Source: Tetranychus cinnabarinus
Lineage: Eukaryota > Arthropoda > Arachnida > Trombidiformes > Tetranychidae
Direction of reading: 5' to 3'
Assembly: GCA_022266195.1 (NCBI GenBank)
Contig: WHVY01000004.1
Coordinates: 9,937,501-10,001,500 of the forward strand
Length of the DNA stretch: 64,000 nucleotides
Below the pieces are notes generated by a model. The model saw nothing but the letters and a program-made list of their open reading frames with translations. It made no database searches and was not told where the DNA came from. Of this stretch, positions 60,902 to 64,000 are shown piece by piece. How positions within the stretch are numbered: the first letter of the stretch is position 1; every line of letters begins with the position of its first letter. The position numbers and the translations under genes were made by a program.

Positions 60902-61216
60902 TCCTTCACATGGTTTCAATGTAAATGCAGAACATACAGTAATATTGATACAATTGATTAAAACGGGAATAAGAATAATTTACAGCTTTTATTTGAATAA
61001 AATTTTATGGAAACACTAATAAAAAAGAGAAGGAGAATCCAGAATGATGATGATGGCTTGCTGGTAAAAACAACTGGTAATCGTTACCATAGTAACATCA
61101 AAGCGAATCATTATCTTGTTTGTTTTTTATTTTGACGGTTTTTTTTGAGGTAAATTATGTTTCGCCTGACACTTTAACTGTATTTTATGTTAATATAACA
61201 TTGTTAATCACTGACA
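60902..61216. promoter_or_regulatory. Divergent promoter region of TM2D3 and CLPTM1L with X-box palindrome
   Basis: 315 bp separate the two start codons. At 61083-61096 the sequence GTTACCATAGTAAC is a near-perfect RFX X-box, overlapping the dyad TGGTAATCGTTACCA just upstream. Confidence 0.5.
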
Positions 61217-63304
61217 ATGCGTCTTCCCTCCGTTTCTATGATAATCACCGGGCTATTTACTGCCTGGATTTTCCATTCCATGTATACCCTTTACAAAATT
61301 TGTGTTATCCAACCTTGTGATCCTGGTTCTCCATCATGTCTTCGTCCGATGTGGAAAGAGGATGATATTTTCTCAGTAAGTTCTTTGTTTTCAGCGTAAC
61401 ACTGTTACTCTATGCTATTGATAAAAAATGTCTTTTACATTGTCATTCTAATATTTTTTATGTTTATCCCTATCATAGCTGTTTTTATGCACTTCAATTA
61501 GCGGTCATCCACTAGCATTTCCATTGAAGACGATTTATATAAATGACAAATTTAACACAAAAAGTATCCCGAAATTGTAAGCAAAATTTCTTACATATTT
61601 TTTAAATCTTGTTAATAGGTGTGGTAAATAGTTAACGGTATAAATAATCTTATCATGTTTGTTTGCTTTTTGTTGTTCCCAGAGAGTTTAATATTACTCT
61701 AGAAGATAAGGTTCTCAACAATGGCACCTTGTTTCTACATGCTTTTCTTACCAAGTCCCGATCTCACCGAGAGGTAAACAAGGAACTTATCAACAGCAAA
61801 TTAACGTCTCATACAGTTGGTTCGCTGACTCACTACATTCCTAAACGAGCTGCATCATATAAACTGTTAGGAGGACAAAATCAAAAGAGAGATGAACCTA
61901 AATTCTCGGGTCTTCCTGTTACTCACTGGAAGCCAAAAATTGTTATTGACATGGTCTCAAGTCCACAAACTCTTCCAATTTCAGCTATAACAGAAGAAAT
62001 GGCTCCTCTTTTGAAGTAAATTAAGTTTATTTCAATTTATTACATTTGATAGGGTTCAACTTTTCTATTAATTTTATCCAATTATAACAGGGTCAACAAA
62101 AACCGGCAATATCTACCAGTTCTTCATATCAGCTCAAATCGTCACAGGGTTCGAGAACTTATCGTAAGCATTTTATAACTTTGATCGGGTGAAACTTTTC
62201 TCATAATATTGAATTTATTTACAGCCTGTCGAGCATGATAAACCTGTTTATCATCTTGAAGTGAACATTGACCAAGCATCAATTGGCAAACTTCGTTTCA
62301 TTCTGTTGGTTGAATCATCTTTCTCAACTATGCCTGAATTAGGATTCAGTGAATATGACACGGATGATGTGAAAGGAATCCTTTTTGATACCAGTCTATT
62401 TTTGCTCCTCGTTACTGTATTCGTTTCTTGTTTTCATGTAAGAATGGAAACTTTTCCTTTTTACTTTTCACGGCATTGAATTTTTGCAATAACATATTAA
62501 TAAATCTATTCATCTTTAATTTCTAGCTTCTTTTCGACTTTTTGGCATTTAAAAATGATGTACAATTCTGGCGTCGTCGAGATTCAATGGCGGGACTCTC
62601 CTTCAGCAGTCTCTTGTGGCGTTGTGTTTCTCAAATTATCATTGCACTCTATCTTCATGATCAACAAACTAGTTTAATTGTTGTAATTCCAGCTGATATT
62701 GGAGCTTTGATTGAATTATGGAAGTTAAAAAAGGCCTTGAAAATTGAATTTGATGGTTTTAGGATTAAGATGAATTCTAGATCAAAAGATGAAAAGACAA
62801 CTGATGCATATGATACTAAAGCGATGAAATATTTATCAATTTTCGTCCTCTATCCTCTTGTTACTGTTGGTGCAATTTACTCTCTCCTTTATACTGAACA
62901 CAAATCATGGTATTCTTGGTTTATTCAAAGTGCAGCAAATGGTGTCTATGTATTTGGTTTCCTATTCATGCTACCGCAATTGTTCATAAACTACAAACTT
63001 AAATCAGTTGCTCACTTGCCATGGAAAGCATTCATGTACAAAGCATTTAATACATTTATCGATGATCTCTTTGCCTTTATATTGACTTCTATCCCTACTG
63101 CTCATCGCGTTGCTGCTTTCCGAGATGATATCGTGTTCTTAATCTATTTATATCAACGATGGTAATTATTACATTTTACTGTTTATTTTCTCTAACTTTT
63201 GAATTAACTATCATCTTTCTTTTCTTTTCAGGTTATATCCTGTTGATAAAAGTCGAGTTAGCGAGGATTCAGCAATCACCGATGAAAGTAAAAAAGAGGA
63301 TTGA
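61217..63304 (+). CDS. CLPTM1L: Cleft lip and palate transmembrane protein 1-like (lipid scramblase CLPTM1L)
   Basis: Seven exons (61217-61375, 61479-61576, 61683-62015, 62091-62163, 62225-62437, 62527-63161, 63232-63304) with consistent phases give 527 residues, near the 538 of human. The N-terminal signal anchor has MIITGLFTAWIFHSMYTLYK. A luminal domain with FNIT and NGT sequons and YIPKRAASYKLL precedes several transmembrane helices. SLFLLLVTVFVSCFHLLFDFLAFKNDVQFW and the C-terminal LPQLFINYKLKSVAHLPWKA and YKAFNTFIDDLFAFI blocks are family hallmarks. CLPTM1L is an ER membrane scramblase for glucosaminyl-phosphatidylinositol in GPI-anchor synthesis. AATAAA lies at 63451. Confidence 0.95.
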
Positions 63305-64000
63305 TGATTCTAAATTTTTTTATACTAGTCCCAATTGAAAAAAATGCAACGAAAATTGTATGGAAAGTAAAAAACTCAAGAGCGACCATCAAACTGCATT
63401 TAATGAATAAATTCTGTGAATTTTTTGCGTGATGATTGAGGCTTACAATAAATAAAATTGTTAATAAAATTAAGTATATTGCAACGACTCCTTAGTCATT
63501 TGCTTAGTAGAAAGTTTTAAAATGATTTCCATGATTGTCCAATGTAATCAGTGAATATTTAGGTTCAAGACTTTATTTTTAGACAATTTTCTTTACTTTT
63601 AATACAACGTTTTCAACAACCTAACACACCTTTCGCTCGTATTTAAATGCCACTTATTCTGGTAGCCTTAGAAACTGAGCTCTTCTTTGTTCCCTTCTGG
63701 AACAGGTTAGAGACGGAAATAAGAGGATATGGTTTAAGATACTACAAGTGAATTCTGAATCTCACTTTGCAAGGTTCTTTAAAATTTTTAAGTATCAATA
63801 AATTACAACAATTTATATATTAATCGTTATGAGAATCACAAATAATGATCATAATGAAATTTTATTAAGGAATTAAATGTAAAAATACATTCCTTTACAT
63901 GATGTCAATGTAAATGCAAATTATTAAATCGATCAATTAGCACAAGAAAAAAATGAATTGATAGTTTTCAAGTTAATATGAGAGATGCAGCAAAAAAAGT
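63305..64000. other. 3' flank of CLPTM1L
   Basis: Contains the poly(A) signal at 63451-63456 and no further recognisable gene. A 34 bp block at 63886-63919 resembles the TM2D3 start region at 60897-60930 in the same orientation. Confidence 0.5.
63451..63456 (+). terminator. Poly(A) signal AATAAA of CLPTM1L
   Basis: The hexamer is 146 bases after the stop; another AATAAA lies about 45 bases before it. Confidence 0.6.

Noticed and set aside
1..64000. tRNA, rRNA, CRISPR or prokaryotic features
   Set aside because: No B-box-like GGTTCGA..CC with a cloverleaf, no rRNA-like conserved stretch and no spaced direct repeats were seen; the window is eukaryotic nuclear DNA.

Overview
This is nuclear DNA of an animal, most likely a chelicerate arthropod and probably a tetranychid (spider) mite. 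The sequence is strongly AT-rich. Protein-coding genes are split by mostly short GT-AG introns (about 60-220 bp, with longer ones in regulatory genes), use AATAAA-type poly(A) signals and sit close together on both strands. The gene set is ordinary metazoan: RPS21, NOB1, CBL, ARL6, SLC30A1, ATG3, ALKBH8, GTPBP3, TM2D3, CLPTM1L. The species assignment is inference from gene style and content; no search was run. Exon joins were worked out by hand from splice motifs, reading phase and recalled family sequences.

Left third (1-14.3 kb). A near-identical inverted repeat (740-1603 and 6742-7604) carries the promoter-side sequence and first coding exon of a PROP1/UNC-42-type homeobox gene. Only the right copy is joined to a homeobox exon inside the window. 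Between the arms lie about 5 kb of non-coding sequence and a 599 bp MITE with TA flanks. Next comes an apparently chimeric gene: its promoter, first exon and first intron resemble those of RPS21, but its second exon encodes the C-terminal coiled coil of nucleoporin Nup62 without FG repeats. The intact RPS21 gene follows 640 bp downstream. Two inverted-repeat elements separate RPS21 from PDAP1.

Middle (14.3-45 kb). PDAP1 and PDRG1 converge, and PDRG1 and NOB1 diverge. A small four-helix membrane protein gene follows NOB1 closely. A CNPPD1-like cyclin gene and PGS1 flank a stretch holding degraded pieces of both, plus a truncated Ig-domain membrane gene. CBL spans about 10.8 kb in 11 coding exons, with a candidate short-isoform exon. 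ARL6 (BBS3), GLMP and the zinc exporter SLC30A1 follow.

Right third (45-64 kb). A gene-poor stretch of 6.7 kb precedes a lipocalin gene. ATG3 and ALKBH8 are on the minus strand. ALKBH8 is head-to-head with GTPBP3; both products modify the tRNA wobble uridine, one in the cytosol and one in mitochondria. GTPBP3 and TM2D3 are tail-to-tail with 47 bp between stop codons. TM2D3 and CLPTM1L share a 315 bp divergent promoter region that contains an RFX X-box-like palindrome.

The most unusual observations are the RPS21-NUP62 chimera, the inverted duplication of the homeobox first exon, the decayed CNPPD1/PGS1 duplication block, and the divergent ALKBH8/GTPBP3 pair.
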